64,000 bases of DNA from Acinetobacter sp. ANC 4805 (GTDB lineage Bacteria > Pseudomonadota > Gammaproteobacteria > Pseudomonadales > Moraxellaceae): contig NZ_JAKZGD010000006.1 of assembly GCF_022549495.1 (NCBI RefSeq), forward strand, positions 1 to 64,000, given 5' to 3'. Shown here one piece after another: positions 33,661 through 43,508 of this stretch. Made by a program: the position numbers and the translations under genes. The notes below the pieces were generated by a model that was not told where the DNA came from, did not search any database, and saw only the letters and a list, made by a program, of their open reading frames with translations. How positions within the stretch are numbered: position 1 is the first letter of the stretch; each line of letters opens with the position of its first letter.

Positions 33661-35208
33661 CTATATATTCATTTTTTTCGCCCTATCCATAAAAATTGTA
33701 AGAAATGCAGCCGTGATCATGATGATTGAGAGCATACGCAACAAATCATTAAAGCTCGATGTAAGTGCTTGATAATGAATATCTCTGTAAATAACACTGA
33801 GTGCGATTTGCTGCGCATCTGATCCAATATCTTGATATTGTGCTGTGAGTTGATTGAGTCGTTCTATAAACACCCAGTTCTGCGGTGTCATATATTGATT
33901 GAGTTGGGTGACATGTATAGCAGTCAGCCAATCTAATGATGAATTAATAAGTGCTAAGCCAACTGCACCGCCGATATTACGCATGAGGTTATAAATACCA
34001 CTGGCATCTGCGACTTTAGACAGCGGTAATGTACTCATGGCTAAATGTGATACAACAATTAGACAAATCATGAGCCCAATACCACGATAAACTTGTGGCC
34101 AAAACATAAAGTCGTAATCACTATGGATACTTAAATGTGAGTTTAACCAGACTCCAAAACTTGCTAAAAGCATTCCAATAAATACTGTTTTTCGAGTATC
34201 AAAATTTGGAATTAACCATGCCAATAATGGTGCAAAGAAGAACATCACAATTCCTGTGACCATCATAATATGACCGATCTGGCTACTATTCATTTCTCGG
34301 ACTTGTCCAAGAAATACAGGGATCATGTAGCCTAATCCATACAATGCCATGCCAATCACAAAGGTAATGATTGCACTTAAAGTAAAGTTTTTGTTTTTAA
34401 AAACACTTAAATCTAATAATGGTTTTGGTTGAGTAAAACTGCGTGAGAAGAAAATAAAAGCACCAATCACGCAAATGATAAATGCAAACCGAACTCCCGT
34501 ATCCACAAACCAATCATGACGAGCACCTTCATCAAGGAAATATTCAAGCCCGCCTAAAAACATTGCCATACCAATGAGGGCGAGCCAATCCATCGTCTTG
34601 ATCAAAGCATGATTTGCTTTATCAATATCTGGCCCTGAAAAAATAATCGTCGCAATAATAATTCCTGGAATAATATTAATCAGGAACATCCAATGCCATG
34701 AGAAATTATTGGTCAGCCATCCGCCGATGGTTGGACCAATCGCTGGACCTAACGTACTGACCATGCCGAAAACAACCAATGGTAATGAGCGCTTAACTTC
34801 TGGAAAAAGTAAAAATAAGGCAGTCATAGAAGTCGGAATCATACCGCCGCCCATAAACCCTTGTATCGCTCGAAAGACCAATAGGCTTTCTAAGTTCCAA
34901 GCTAATGCACAAAGTAATGAACTGATCGTAAAACCAATCGCGCAAAGTGTGTAATAAATCCGTGTAGATAAAATTCGAGAGACAATACTCGACATTGGAA
35001 TCGCAATAATTTCAGCAATCAAATAGACCGTTTGTACCCATGTCACCTCATAGCGACTGGCACTCATACCTGCTTGAACTTCATTCAACGAGCTTGCAAC
35101 AATTTGTATGTCAAGAATTGCCATGAAATTGCCAAAGATCATCGCAATAAAGATAATCCATGCAATTTTGGGTGCAAATTCCCATTCACCGTTTAAATGC
35201 TTATCCAT
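33661..35208 (-). CDS. DHA2-family MFS efflux pump, EmrB-like
   Basis: This 515-residue inner-membrane protein has about 14 predicted helices and the DHA2 signature MAILDIQIVASSLNEVQAGM near residue 30 and GLALINSSLDW in the C-terminal half. EmrB-type pumps export hydrophobic acids, uncouplers and similar compounds using the proton gradient, together with an HlyD adaptor and TolC channel, both encoded in this operon. It lies 25 bases after the adaptor gene. The cargo is likely the GH3 product, by context. Confidence 0.9.
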   Translation of the reverse strand: MDKHLNGEWEFAPKIAWIIFIAMIFGNFMAILDIQIVASSLNEVQAGMSASRYEVTWVQTVYLIAEIIAIPMSSIVSRILSTRIYYTLCAIGFTISSLLCALAWNLESLLVFRAIQGFMGGGMIPTSMTALFLLFPEVKRSLPLVVFGMVSTLGPAIGPTIGGWLTNNFSWHWMFLINIIPGIIIATIIFSGPDIDKANHALIKTMDWLALIGMAMFLGGLEYFLDEGARHDWFVDTGVRFAFIICVIGAFIFFSRSFTQPKPLLDLSVFKNKNFTLSAIITFVIGMALYGLGYMIPVFLGQVREMNSSQIGHIMMVTGIVMFFFAPLLAWLIPNFDTRKTVFIGMLLASFGVWLNSHLSIHSDYDFMFWPQVYRGIGLMICLIVVSHLAMSTLPLSKVADASGIYNLMRNIGGAVGLALINSSLDWLTAIHVTQLNQYMTPQNWVFIERLNQLTAQYQDIGSDAQQIALSVIYRDIHYQALTSSFNDLLRMLSIIMITAAFLTIFMDRAKKMNI

Positions 35209-35233
35209 TTTTTATACCTAAATGACTTTCTTA

Positions 35234-36307
35234 TTAAGTTCTTAAGTCAACTGTCGCCTTGACCGACATTCCAGGTTTTATCAGCTCGATATGAGGGGTT
35301 GAATCAATTGAAATACGCACAGGGATACGTTGCACAACTTTATTAAAATTACCTGTTGCATTATCTGGTGGCATAAGCGAGAACGTTGCACCTGATGCAG
35401 GAGAAAAACTTTCAATTTTTCCTGTGTAACTTAGGCTTGGATAAGCATCAATTTTGAGATTAACCTTTTGACCGATATGCATTTTTTCAATTTGTGTTTC
35501 CTTGAAATTTGCCTGAACATATAAGCTCTTTTCAGGGATAATTGCCATTAAACGTGTTTGGGGTGAAACACGCGAACCTTTTTGTATCGCAAGGCTGCCC
35601 ACTTTACCTGACACTGGGCTGATGATTTTTGCTGAGCTTAAATCAATTTGATAAAGATCAGAGGTTGCATGTGCGCTCTGAATATCTGCTAAAAGTTGTG
35701 CTCGGCTTGCCTGCAAACTTCCTAATTGCGCTTCAGCCGAATGAACTGTTGCTTGTGCCTTACTTAATTGCGCTTGTGCTGCTAAATATTGAGATTGAAT
35801 GCCCTCAAAATTTTGTCGAGTAATCACCCCATCTTTTAATAAATCTTGATAACGGGAAAAGTCCTTTTTTAAACGAGATAAATCTGCTTCAGCAGCAAGG
35901 ACACCACTATTTGCTTCGGCAATCGTTGAATGCGCGGACTTTTCATTCTGTTGCTGCACACCAAGTGCAGCTTCTTTTAAGCTTACAACTGAGCGAGCTT
36001 GATCATAACGAGCTTGATAATCTCGATGATCTAAAATAGCCAAAGGCTCGCCCTTTTTTACAACTTGATTATCACTAATAATAAGCTCAAGTACTTCCCC
36101 TGAAACTTTAGGCATTACCCAAGTGACATCAGCTTGAACATACGCATTATCAGTTGATTGATAAAATCGAAATACTAAAAAATAATATATTAACCCTGCT
36201 ATCAGGCTTAAACTAAGTAAGCTAAAAACAATCCAAGTTACTTTTTTCCGTTTTTGGAAATTAACATCCGTTTCTACCTGAACCAAGGTATCCATATACA
36301 AATCCAT
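35234..36307 (-). CDS. HlyD-family membrane-fusion protein, EmrA-like
   Basis: The protein has about 357 residues from ATG 36307; a longer frame from 36409 would add 34 residues that do not resemble the family. A single membrane helix (WIVFSLLSLSLIAGLIYYFLV) precedes the biotinyl-lipoyl domain (STDNAYVQADVTWVMPKVSG), a coiled-coil hairpin of about 120 residues, and the beta-barrel domain with KISPVSGKV-like SAKIISPVSGKVGS. It bridges the MFS pump and TolC. It is the first gene of the operon; ATG 36295 is an alternative start. Confidence 0.87.
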   Translation of the reverse strand: MDLYMDTLVQVETDVNFQKRKKVTWIVFSLLSLSLIAGLIYYFLVFRFYQSTDNAYVQADVTWVMPKVSGEVLELIISDNQVVKKGEPLAILDHRDYQARYDQARSVVSLKEAALGVQQQNEKSAHSTIAEANSGVLAAEADLSRLKKDFSRYQDLLKDGVITRQNFEGIQSQYLAAQAQLSKAQATVHSAEAQLGSLQASRAQLLADIQSAHATSDLYQIDLSSAKIISPVSGKVGSLAIQKGSRVSPQTRLMAIIPEKSLYVQANFKETQIEKMHIGQKVNLKIDAYPSLSYTGKIESFSPASGATFSLMPPDNATGNFNKVVQRIPVRISIDSTPHIELIKPGMSVKATVDLRT

Positions 36308-36409
36308 GTGCTTGTAATGTAAGGTTTTTATTTTAACCCAAGTCAAATATGGGCAATCACTCTTATAACATTCATTTAGCCAAACTAAACAAAGTGCTAT
36401 AAATATCAA

Positions 36410-36894
36410 ATTGATGTAAATTATCGTTCTTGATGTAATAAAATGTCATTGACCTTTATTTCAGTGAACAAGTGTATTTGTGCCAATAATATTTGTCAAA
36501 AAAAATATGATGAAAGCCAATATTTTCATGCTTATAATAATTTGAAGTGTACTTAAAATCTCAATACACCCTTGATATTAATAGATAAACTTAATAAATA
36601 TCAGCTCTTAATGATATAGATCATGTTTTATTAGATTGATCTTTTTATCTGTCAAAAAATTAGAATTTTTGAATATCAGATGGTTATAAAAATGTAACTA
36701 TTCGGGAAAAGTTGATATTTCAATCTTTAATTTATGCCTTAATTGCTTAAGTTGTCGTTTAGCTGACAGATTCTTGTATACGAATTACCTAAAGTACTCT
36801 GTACACAAGGAATGTATAAGATGACTAAGGTCAGCGTTGCTTAAATATTAATCTTCTTAAAAAAATAATTTTTTATCAAAAGGAATGAACGGTT
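36410..36894. other. Long divergent intergenic region
   Basis: This 485-base AT-rich gap must hold the promoter of the efflux operon (minus) and of the transporter at 36895 (plus). The only strong signal is the 17-bp operator-like sequence at 36752-36768, listed separately. No small gene or stable RNA structure can be supported, and no terminator is expected since both neighbours point away. Confidence 0.45.
36752..36768 (+). promoter_or_regulatory. Shared 17-bp operator upstream of the BASS transporter
   Basis: TTGTCGTTTAGCTGACA is an interrupted inverted repeat (TGTC...GACA). The identical 17 bases occur at 38915-38931, upstream of the PanE-type gene. A CTGACA -35-like hexamer lies at its right end with a TACCTA -10-like hexamer 17 bases further, so a repressor here would block the transporter promoter. 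Confidence 0.7.
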
Positions 36895-37767
36895 ATGGAT
36901 TCAGGATTGATCACACTTTTCTTGCCTATGGCTTTGGCGATTGTCATGGCTGGTATGGGGCTAGAATTAACGTTAAAAGACTTCGCACGTGTCAGTAAAC
37001 ATCCCAAAGCAGTTTTGATCGCTTTATTTTGCCAATTGATTTTATTAGTAGGCATTGCTTTTATAATTTGTAAAATATTTGCACTACCGCCACTTCTAGC
37101 GGTTGGTTTAATGCTCTTGGCAGCCTCGCCTGGAGGAACAACCGCGAACCTTTTTAGCTATTTATATAAAGGTGATATTGCGCTCAATATTACTTTAACA
37201 GCAATCAATGCAATTGTTGCAGCAGTGTTCCTTCCCTTTATCGTGAATTTTTCAATTTTGCATTTTATGAATGAAGGTCAGCACGTCGGTCTACAATTTA
37301 CAAAGGTTCTACAAGTTTTTCTCATTATTTTAGTACCTGTCTGTATTGGCATGCTGATTCGTCACTATACCCCACACATTGCAGAGAAGCTAAATCGCCC
37401 TGTTCGAATTTTTGCAATAGTTTTTCTACTGATTATTATTCTTGGGGCAATTTTTAAAGAACGAAATAACCTGATCGAATATATTGGACAAATTGGATTT
37501 GCAACAGCACTATTCTGTGCAATTAGCCTACTTATTGGTTACTTTGTGCCACGCATGTTGGGAATTAATTCTTATCAAGCCAGAGCATGTGCTTTCGAAA
37601 TTGGTATTCATAACAGTACTTTGGCGATGACCATCGCACTAACCATTATGGCAAGTACAACTATTGCCATGCCAGCCGCAGTCTATTCTATTTTTATGTA
37701 TGTATTTGCTACGATCTTTGGGATATTCATTACGAAATATGCAGCTCAAGACAGCGTAAAAGCATAA
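36895..37767 (+). CDS. Bile acid:sodium symporter-family transporter
   Basis: This 290-residue, nine- to ten-helix membrane protein has the BASS family blocks LLAASPGGTTANLFSYLYKGD and AFEIGIHNSTLAMTIAL, which line the sodium and substrate sites. In Salmonella the related PanS takes up ketopantoate/pantoate. Here a PanE-type ketopantoate reductase gene lies convergent, and its promoter shares an identical 17-bp site, so pantoate or ketopantoate uptake is a reasonable hypothesis. AAGGA precedes the start. Bile acid transport is improbable. Confidence 0.85.
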   Translation: MDSGLITLFLPMALAIVMAGMGLELTLKDFARVSKHPKAVLIALFCQLILLVGIAFIICKIFALPPLLAVGLMLLAASPGGTTANLFSYLYKGDIALNITLTAINAIVAAVFLPFIVNFSILHFMNEGQHVGLQFTKVLQVFLIILVPVCIGMLIRHYTPHIAEKLNRPVRIFAIVFLLIIILGAIFKERNNLIEYIGQIGFATALFCAISLLIGYFVPRMLGINSYQARACAFEIGIHNSTLAMTIALTIMASTTIAMPAAVYSIFMYVFATIFGIFITKYAAQDSVKA

Positions 37768-37789
37768 GCAATAAATAATTTTAAAGATT

Positions 37790-37819
37790 AAAAAGCGTAT
37801 AACATTTATACGCTTTTTT
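37790..37819. terminator. Bidirectional terminator
   Basis: AAAAAGCGTATAA (37790-37802) pairs with TTATACGCTTTTT (37806-37818) around three bases and has T-runs on both strands. It serves the convergent transporter and PanE-type genes. Confidence 0.9.
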
Positions 37820-37821
37820 GA

Positions 37822-38844
37822 TTATATGGTCTTACTTACTTGTTCAAATAACATGGTTTTGAGTTCTAATCCCGACCATGCTTTTAGCTCTGATGTTGAT
37901 TCAGCCTGTTTGACCAGTTGAATCAATTTTTCATTAATTGGCGCAATGAGTTTGAGCTGTTTTGCTAAATTTACAACTTCGCCATTAATCCAATCAATTT
38001 CTGTTTTTCTTCCAGAACTTAAATCATCTGCCATTGAAGATCGTGCAAGTGGATCAATGGCTAACATTTTTTGACTGACAATCTTAAAAACCGTATTCGG
38101 TAATTTCAATATTGTAGGGATAAATTGTGCTGGAATTGGAGTAAGTTGTGCTGGTTTAATTTTTGCTATTTTAAGTAAGTTCAATGCTTCCAATTGAGCA
38201 ATTGCTAAACACTGGCGATATTCACGAATAGACAATTGTTGTTTCAATGGAAGTTGTGACAGCGCATTTATCGAATTATTTAAGTTAAGTAAGAGTTTCG
38301 CCCATTGAATAGCCTGCATATCTGATTCTAGTTTGATTTCGAGATTTGCCTTTTGAAATGCGTTGGCTAATTCTATGAGTCCATCATGCTTCTTTACATA
38401 CAATGCCCCATCTGTACCTTGATGAAATATGCCATTTCCCAAAGCCACTACATTGAAAGGCACCATGCCTTCAAGAAGAATATGATCGGTTAGAATCTGC
38501 TTTAAGATTCCTACATTGCTTAAGCCATTTTGGAAACTAATAATGATGGTCTTTTTCTTTAAAATATCCTTTAACTCACCAGCGACTTGTTCAGTAGATG
38601 CAGATTTAACACATACTAAAATAATATCTGCTTGAGCTGCAATTTGAGGATCATCTGTTATTTGGAGTCTATTTGCAGCTATGGTTTGCTTAAACCCTTG
38701 ATAGTCTGAAACTGTTAAACCATATGTTTGCAGTTGCTGTTGAATTTTTGGACGAACAATAAAATTTATATCATAGCCCGCAGCAGCCAACCTACCACCA
38801 AGATAACATCCGATACTGCCAGCACCATAAATACAGATTTTCAT
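37822..38844 (-). CDS. panE: 2-dehydropantoate 2-reductase-family protein
   Basis: The 340-residue protein has the NADPH motif MKICIYGAGSIGCYLGGRL, the loop LVCVKSASTEQ and SFQNGLSN, the catalytic lysine and asparagine in QWAKLLLNLNNSINAL and the glutamate in GRKTEIDWINGE. It reduces ketopantoate to pantoate for coenzyme A, or a related 2-oxo acid. Bacteria often carry several PanE homologues of other function, so the symbol is tentative. The shared operator with the BASS transporter supports a pantoate-related role. Confidence 0.8.
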   Translation of the reverse strand: MKICIYGAGSIGCYLGGRLAAAGYDINFIVRPKIQQQLQTYGLTVSDYQGFKQTIAANRLQITDDPQIAAQADIILVCVKSASTEQVAGELKDILKKKTIIISFQNGLSNVGILKQILTDHILLEGMVPFNVVALGNGIFHQGTDGALYVKKHDGLIELANAFQKANLEIKLESDMQAIQWAKLLLNLNNSINALSQLPLKQQLSIREYRQCLAIAQLEALNLLKIAKIKPAQLTPIPAQFIPTILKLPNTVFKIVSQKMLAIDPLARSSMADDLSSGRKTEIDWINGEVVNLAKQLKLIAPINEKLIQLVKQAESTSELKAWSGLELKTMLFEQVSKTI

Positions 38845-38888
38845 TCACTTACTCAGGCTTTTAGATGGAAATTTTTAGTATTTTAAAA

Positions 38889-38931
38889 ACTATACCGAAA
38901 ATCTGTAGGTGAATTTGTCGTTTAGCTGACA
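38889..38931 (-). promoter_or_regulatory. PanE-type promoter with shared 17-bp operator
   Basis: TTGTCGTTTAGCTGACA at 38915-38931 is identical to 36752-36768. A minus-strand TATAGT -10 hexamer lies at 38894-38889, which places the operator just upstream of or overlapping the -35 position. The start codon follows 45 bases after the -10. Confidence 0.7.
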
Positions 38932-39051
38932 AATATTCATGTCGCTAAATCGCAACAGCAATATCAACCCTTTTCAGAGCCGAACAGATAAGAACCATTG
39001 TTAGAAAAGCTTCAACTTTATTGACATATACTCATGATATTAAAACGAGTT

Positions 39052-39402
39052 TTATGGTTTTAGATAACGAGATATATCTTGAAATTCAGACTCTAACGTT
39101 TGAACCGCATGCTGTTCCATCGCCCTAAATTTTTTTAATATCATTTGTCCAAACTCTGTCACTACAGCACCACCACCATGCGTTCCACCTGTTTGAGTCT
39201 CAACAAGATGAGAATGAAAACATTGATTCATGGTATCCACCAGTTGCCAAGCACGACGATAACTCATCTCCATTGATTTCGCGGCTTGGGAAATGGAGCC
39301 TGTACGTTGAATTGCTTCAAGTAACTCAGCTTTACCTGGACCAAAAGCAATTTGCTCTTCGGCTAAGATTCGGACATGTAATTTTAAACGTGGTTTTGAC
39401 AT
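39052..39402 (-). CDS. ModE-like winged-helix regulator without TOBE domain
   Basis: This 116-residue protein matches the N-terminal DNA-binding half of the molybdate regulator ModE: GPGKAELLEAIQRTGSISQAAKSMEMSYRRAWQLVD and GGTHGGGAVVTEFG are present. The C-terminal molybdate-binding TOBE repeats are absent, as in many short ModE-like regulators of unknown effector. It lies 60 bases after the formaldehyde dehydrogenase gene on the same strand, with a 12-bp perfect inverted repeat between. No molybdate transport genes are nearby. Confidence 0.82.
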   Translation of the reverse strand: MSKPRLKLHVRILAEEQIAFGPGKAELLEAIQRTGSISQAAKSMEMSYRRAWQLVDTMNQCFHSHLVETQTGGTHGGGAVVTEFGQMILKKFRAMEQHAVQTLESEFQDISRYLKP

Positions 39403-39417
39403 CAACTTATACTCAAA

Positions 39418-39448
39418 GATTTGATGATGCGGTACACATCATCAAATC
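39418..39448. repeat. Perfect 12-bp inverted repeat between frmA and modE-like
   Basis: GATTTGATGATG (39418-39429) is repeated inverted as CATCATCAAATC (39437-39448) around seven bases. It sits in the 59-base gap between two same-strand genes. T residues after it are few on the minus strand, so it may be an attenuator or operator rather than a full terminator. Confidence 0.6.
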
Positions 39449-39461
39449 CAAACATTAACAA

Positions 39462-40601
<1,140 letters not shown>

Positions 40602-40702
40602 TTATGTTTATGTAACAGTTAACTGATTTTATGCTGATATTCAACATCTTCAAGTACATGTAGTGCTATCTTTACACAAGTAGACAACATTTCACGATAA
40701 AA

Positions 40703-42256
40703 ATGATAAAGAATCTATACCACCTTAAAAGTATAACGATTGTTATGGTACTAGGGCTGAGTGCTTGTGCTTTGCCACCTAATCAAAACCATGATCGGAG
40801 TGACCCTTTGCCAATAAAAACAAAGTGGATGAATGATCCCCAAGCTGATCTTAATATTAAACAAGGTCTGACTGCTTTTTTAGCATTAGATGATGCGTTT
40901 CTCAGTATTGCATCTCGTATTCACTTGATTCGAAATGCAAAATATCAGGTTGATTTACAATATTATATTTGGAAAGACGATGCGATTGGCAATCTCATGT
41001 TGCATGAGTTGCTGAATGCTGCCGACAGAGGCGTAAAAATTCGATTATTAATTGATGATCAAAATGGCATAAAACTAGATAAAACTTTGAGGGCACTCTC
41101 ACAGCATCCAAACTTTGAAATTAGGATTTTTAATCCCTATAAATTTAGACATTTAAGAGTGATTGATTATCTATTCCGATTAAATAAAATTAATCATCGT
41201 ATGCACAATAAATTGGTGATCGCAGACGATGCGATTGCAATTACAGGTGGTCGCAATATCAGTAGTGAGTATTTTGAAGCCAGTAACTATTTTCAATTTA
41301 GTGATATGGATATTTTATTCTATGGCAGCGCAGTTGATCATGCAGAACAAAGTTTTAAAGAGTTTTGGGATAATGATTTAAGTTATTCAACCACACAATT
41401 GATCGGTACTGGGCAACCTCAGCAGCTTGAGCAACTTAGACAAAAATTTGAACAACTTGATCAGACCAATACTTGGACAGAAAATAAGCTTGAATCTGCA
41501 CAAAACTTTTTAAAAGAACGCCTTCAACATTACCCTATTCAATGGGCAAAGGCACATTTTGTTGCCGATCATCCCAATAAAATTTTAGGTCAGGCAAAAG
41601 ATCAAGAACTGATTTCGTTTCAAATGCTCAAAATCCTAGGTAAACCTGAACAACATATGGAACTGGTTTCTGCTTATTTTGTTCCAACACAACGTGGAAC
41701 AGAATATTTAAGCCAACTTTCGAATAATGGAATTAAAGTTCGTGTATTAACTAACAGTTTAGTTGCAAATGATGTGGCCGTTGTTCATTCGTTTTATAGT
41801 AAATATCGTAAACCACTCTTGCAAAATGGAGTTCAACTTTACGAATTTAAACCCAATATTGAACGAACAAAGCGAACATGGTACGAAATCGCAACAGGTA
41901 GTGTGATCCCCGTAAAAGGTAAAAATCGTTCGAGTTTGCATGCTAAGTTTTTTGATGTAGATGGTAAGGTTTTTATTGGTTCATTTAATTTTGACCCAAG
42001 ATCAGCTTATTTAAACACCGAAGTCGGTTTAGTGGTTGAATCTGATCAGCTACAAAATCAAATTACAGCATTACTTGATCAACACTTACTTCAAGTTGCT
42101 TATCAACTTAAACTTGACTCAAATGGCAATATCGTTTGGTATGAACATAAACAAAATGGCGAAATCGTAAAACATTACCGTGATCCTGAAAGCACTAATT
42201 TTCAAAGATTTAGTACCAAGTTTGTTTCCTATTTTCCAATTGAATGGATGATGTAA
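40703..42256 (+). CDS. Phospholipase D-family lipoprotein, cardiolipin-synthase-like
   Basis: The 517-residue protein has a lipoprotein signal (VLGLSAC, lipid-modified cysteine near residue 22) and two HKD motifs, HNKLVIADDAIAITGG near residue 170 and HAKFFDVDGKVFIGSFNFD near 415. Each supplies the H-x-K-x4-D of the phospholipase D superfamily. The lipoprotein form resembles the ClsC/YmdC group and other periplasmic phosphatidyltransferases. It is monocistronic, divergent from frmA. Whether it makes cardiolipin or cuts lipids is not visible. Confidence 0.87.
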   Translation: MIKNLYHLKSITIVMVLGLSACALPPNQNHDRSDPLPIKTKWMNDPQADLNIKQGLTAFLALDDAFLSIASRIHLIRNAKYQVDLQYYIWKDDAIGNLMLHELLNAADRGVKIRLLIDDQNGIKLDKTLRALSQHPNFEIRIFNPYKFRHLRVIDYLFRLNKINHRMHNKLVIADDAIAITGGRNISSEYFEASNYFQFSDMDILFYGSAVDHAEQSFKEFWDNDLSYSTTQLIGTGQPQQLEQLRQKFEQLDQTNTWTENKLESAQNFLKERLQHYPIQWAKAHFVADHPNKILGQAKDQELISFQMLKILGKPEQHMELVSAYFVPTQRGTEYLSQLSNNGIKVRVLTNSLVANDVAVVHSFYSKYRKPLLQNGVQLYEFKPNIERTKRTWYEIATGSVIPVKGKNRSSLHAKFFDVDGKVFIGSFNFDPRSAYLNTEVGLVVESDQLQNQITALLDQHLLQVAYQLKLDSNGNIVWYEHKQNGEIVKHYRDPESTNFQRFSTKFVSYFPIEWMM

Positions 42257-42375
42257 GATGTTAATCAATCTATTCTGATTGACTAAATTGACAAATTATT
42301 AACAACTAAAGACTATTTTCTTTAAGCTTATATATGCTAATTATTATATGAATAAACAATAACAAGGATAAAACG

Positions 42376-42864
42376 ATGATTTCAAAAAAAGATTGGAAAA
42401 ATATTCAGCAAGTATTCAAAGCCGCACAAAAGGCTTCCCTACACTCCTCGATTGCAACAGTCGATCAATTTGGTCAACCTTCAATTACCCCGATTGGTAC
42501 AGTTTTTTTAAACGAGGATCAAACAGGTTACTTTTTTGATACTTTCACAGAAAAATTAAGTACTAATTTAGATCAAAACTCAAAAGCATGTATTCAAGCA
42601 ATCAATAGCAGTAAGTGGTTTTGGTTAAGTTCACTCATTCAAGGCAGCTTCACAGATTTCCCTGGTGTACGCTTATATGTAGAGATCGGAGACTTACGCC
42701 CAGCAAGTAGAGAAGAACGATTCGCTATAGATCGCCGTATTCAACCATTGCAGTGGACAAAAGGAAGTCAACTTATCTGGTCTGAATTTACACATGTTCG
42801 TGACATCAAAATCAATGAATTCCGCTGGATTAAATATCCAAAAATGATGGAGCATTTAATTTAA
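42376..42864 (+). CDS. Pyridoxamine 5'-phosphate oxidase-family flavin protein
   Basis: The 162-residue split-barrel protein has the FMN-binding layout of the PNPOx-like family: SSIATVDQFGQPSITPIG near residue 25, then AINSSKWFWLSSLIQGSF. It is too short to be a true PdxH and lacks its C-terminal motif, so a general flavin or heme-handling role is likelier. AAGGA lies seven bases before ATG. Its end overlaps the convergent methyltransferase gene by four bases, leaving no room for a terminator between them. Confidence 0.8.
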   Translation: MISKKDWKNIQQVFKAAQKASLHSSIATVDQFGQPSITPIGTVFLNEDQTGYFFDTFTEKLSTNLDQNSKACIQAINSSKWFWLSSLIQGSFTDFPGVRLYVEIGDLRPASREERFAIDRRIQPLQWTKGSQLIWSEFTHVRDIKINEFRWIKYPKMMEHLI

Positions 42865-43484
42865 CTCAAACTCATTTCGAATAAACATAACCCTTCTATT
42901 TCCAATGGCATCTTGATCTCTTGAAAAGATGCTTGGCTAAGCGCATCCAAGTGCTCTTGTTTATTCATATAGAGTTGATTATTTTGCATTGCATGGGGCG
43001 CGCACAAATGATCACAAACTAAATAGATGCCATCAGAATTCAACAAAGTTCTGACGATCTTATGAAAATTAGCTGCATATTTTTTATGTCGAAGTTCATG
43101 CAATGCTTGATGGATGATAATAAAATCATATTTTTGATCTAAAGCATTTTTCCAATTAGATTCTTTAAAATTTCCAACAAAGTATTTTGTTCGAGATAGT
43201 TCTGATACATTCAACTTGTTTTGTGCAAGCTGATGCATGACTTCAGAAAAATCAAACGCCGTATATTCGATATGATCTAACTGCGCCAACAAATGTTGAG
43301 CTAGAAAACCTGGACCAGAACCTAATTCCAATATGTGACATGGATCAGAATGATAAGTTCTTATTAACTCTACATAATAATCAAAAAAATCTTTTCGCCA
43401 TGGGCGTTTTACATTTGCCGTCTCTTGCCATTCAAAAGCATCTTCGTAGTTTCTTAAATCAATTGGACTAGATACATCATTCAT
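42861..43484 (-). CDS. Class I SAM-dependent methyltransferase
   Basis: This 207-residue protein has the Rossmann methyltransferase pattern: motif I ILELGSGPGFLAQHLL, acidic motif II near EYTAFDFSE, and motif IV IIIHQALHELRH. Sequences of this kind methylate small molecules; the target is unknown. It is followed upstream on the same strand by the glycosylase and phosphatase genes with gaps of about 25 and 20 bases, so the three may be one operon. Confidence 0.83.
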   Translation of the reverse strand: MNDVSSPIDLRNYEDAFEWQETANVKRPWRKDFFDYYVELIRTYHSDPCHILELGSGPGFLAQHLLAQLDHIEYTAFDFSEVMHQLAQNKLNVSELSRTKYFVGNFKESNWKNALDQKYDFIIIHQALHELRHKKYAANFHKIVRTLLNSDGIYLVCDHLCAPHAMQNNQLYMNKQEHLDALSQASFQEIKMPLEIEGLCLFEMSLS

Positions 43485-43508
43485 ATAATTCCCCTATTTT
43501 TTATATAT

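Noticed and set aside
42257..42300. Terminator after the phospholipase-D-like gene
   Set aside because: The TCAATC/GATTGA repeat is short, has few G-C pairs and no T-tract, so I did not list it.
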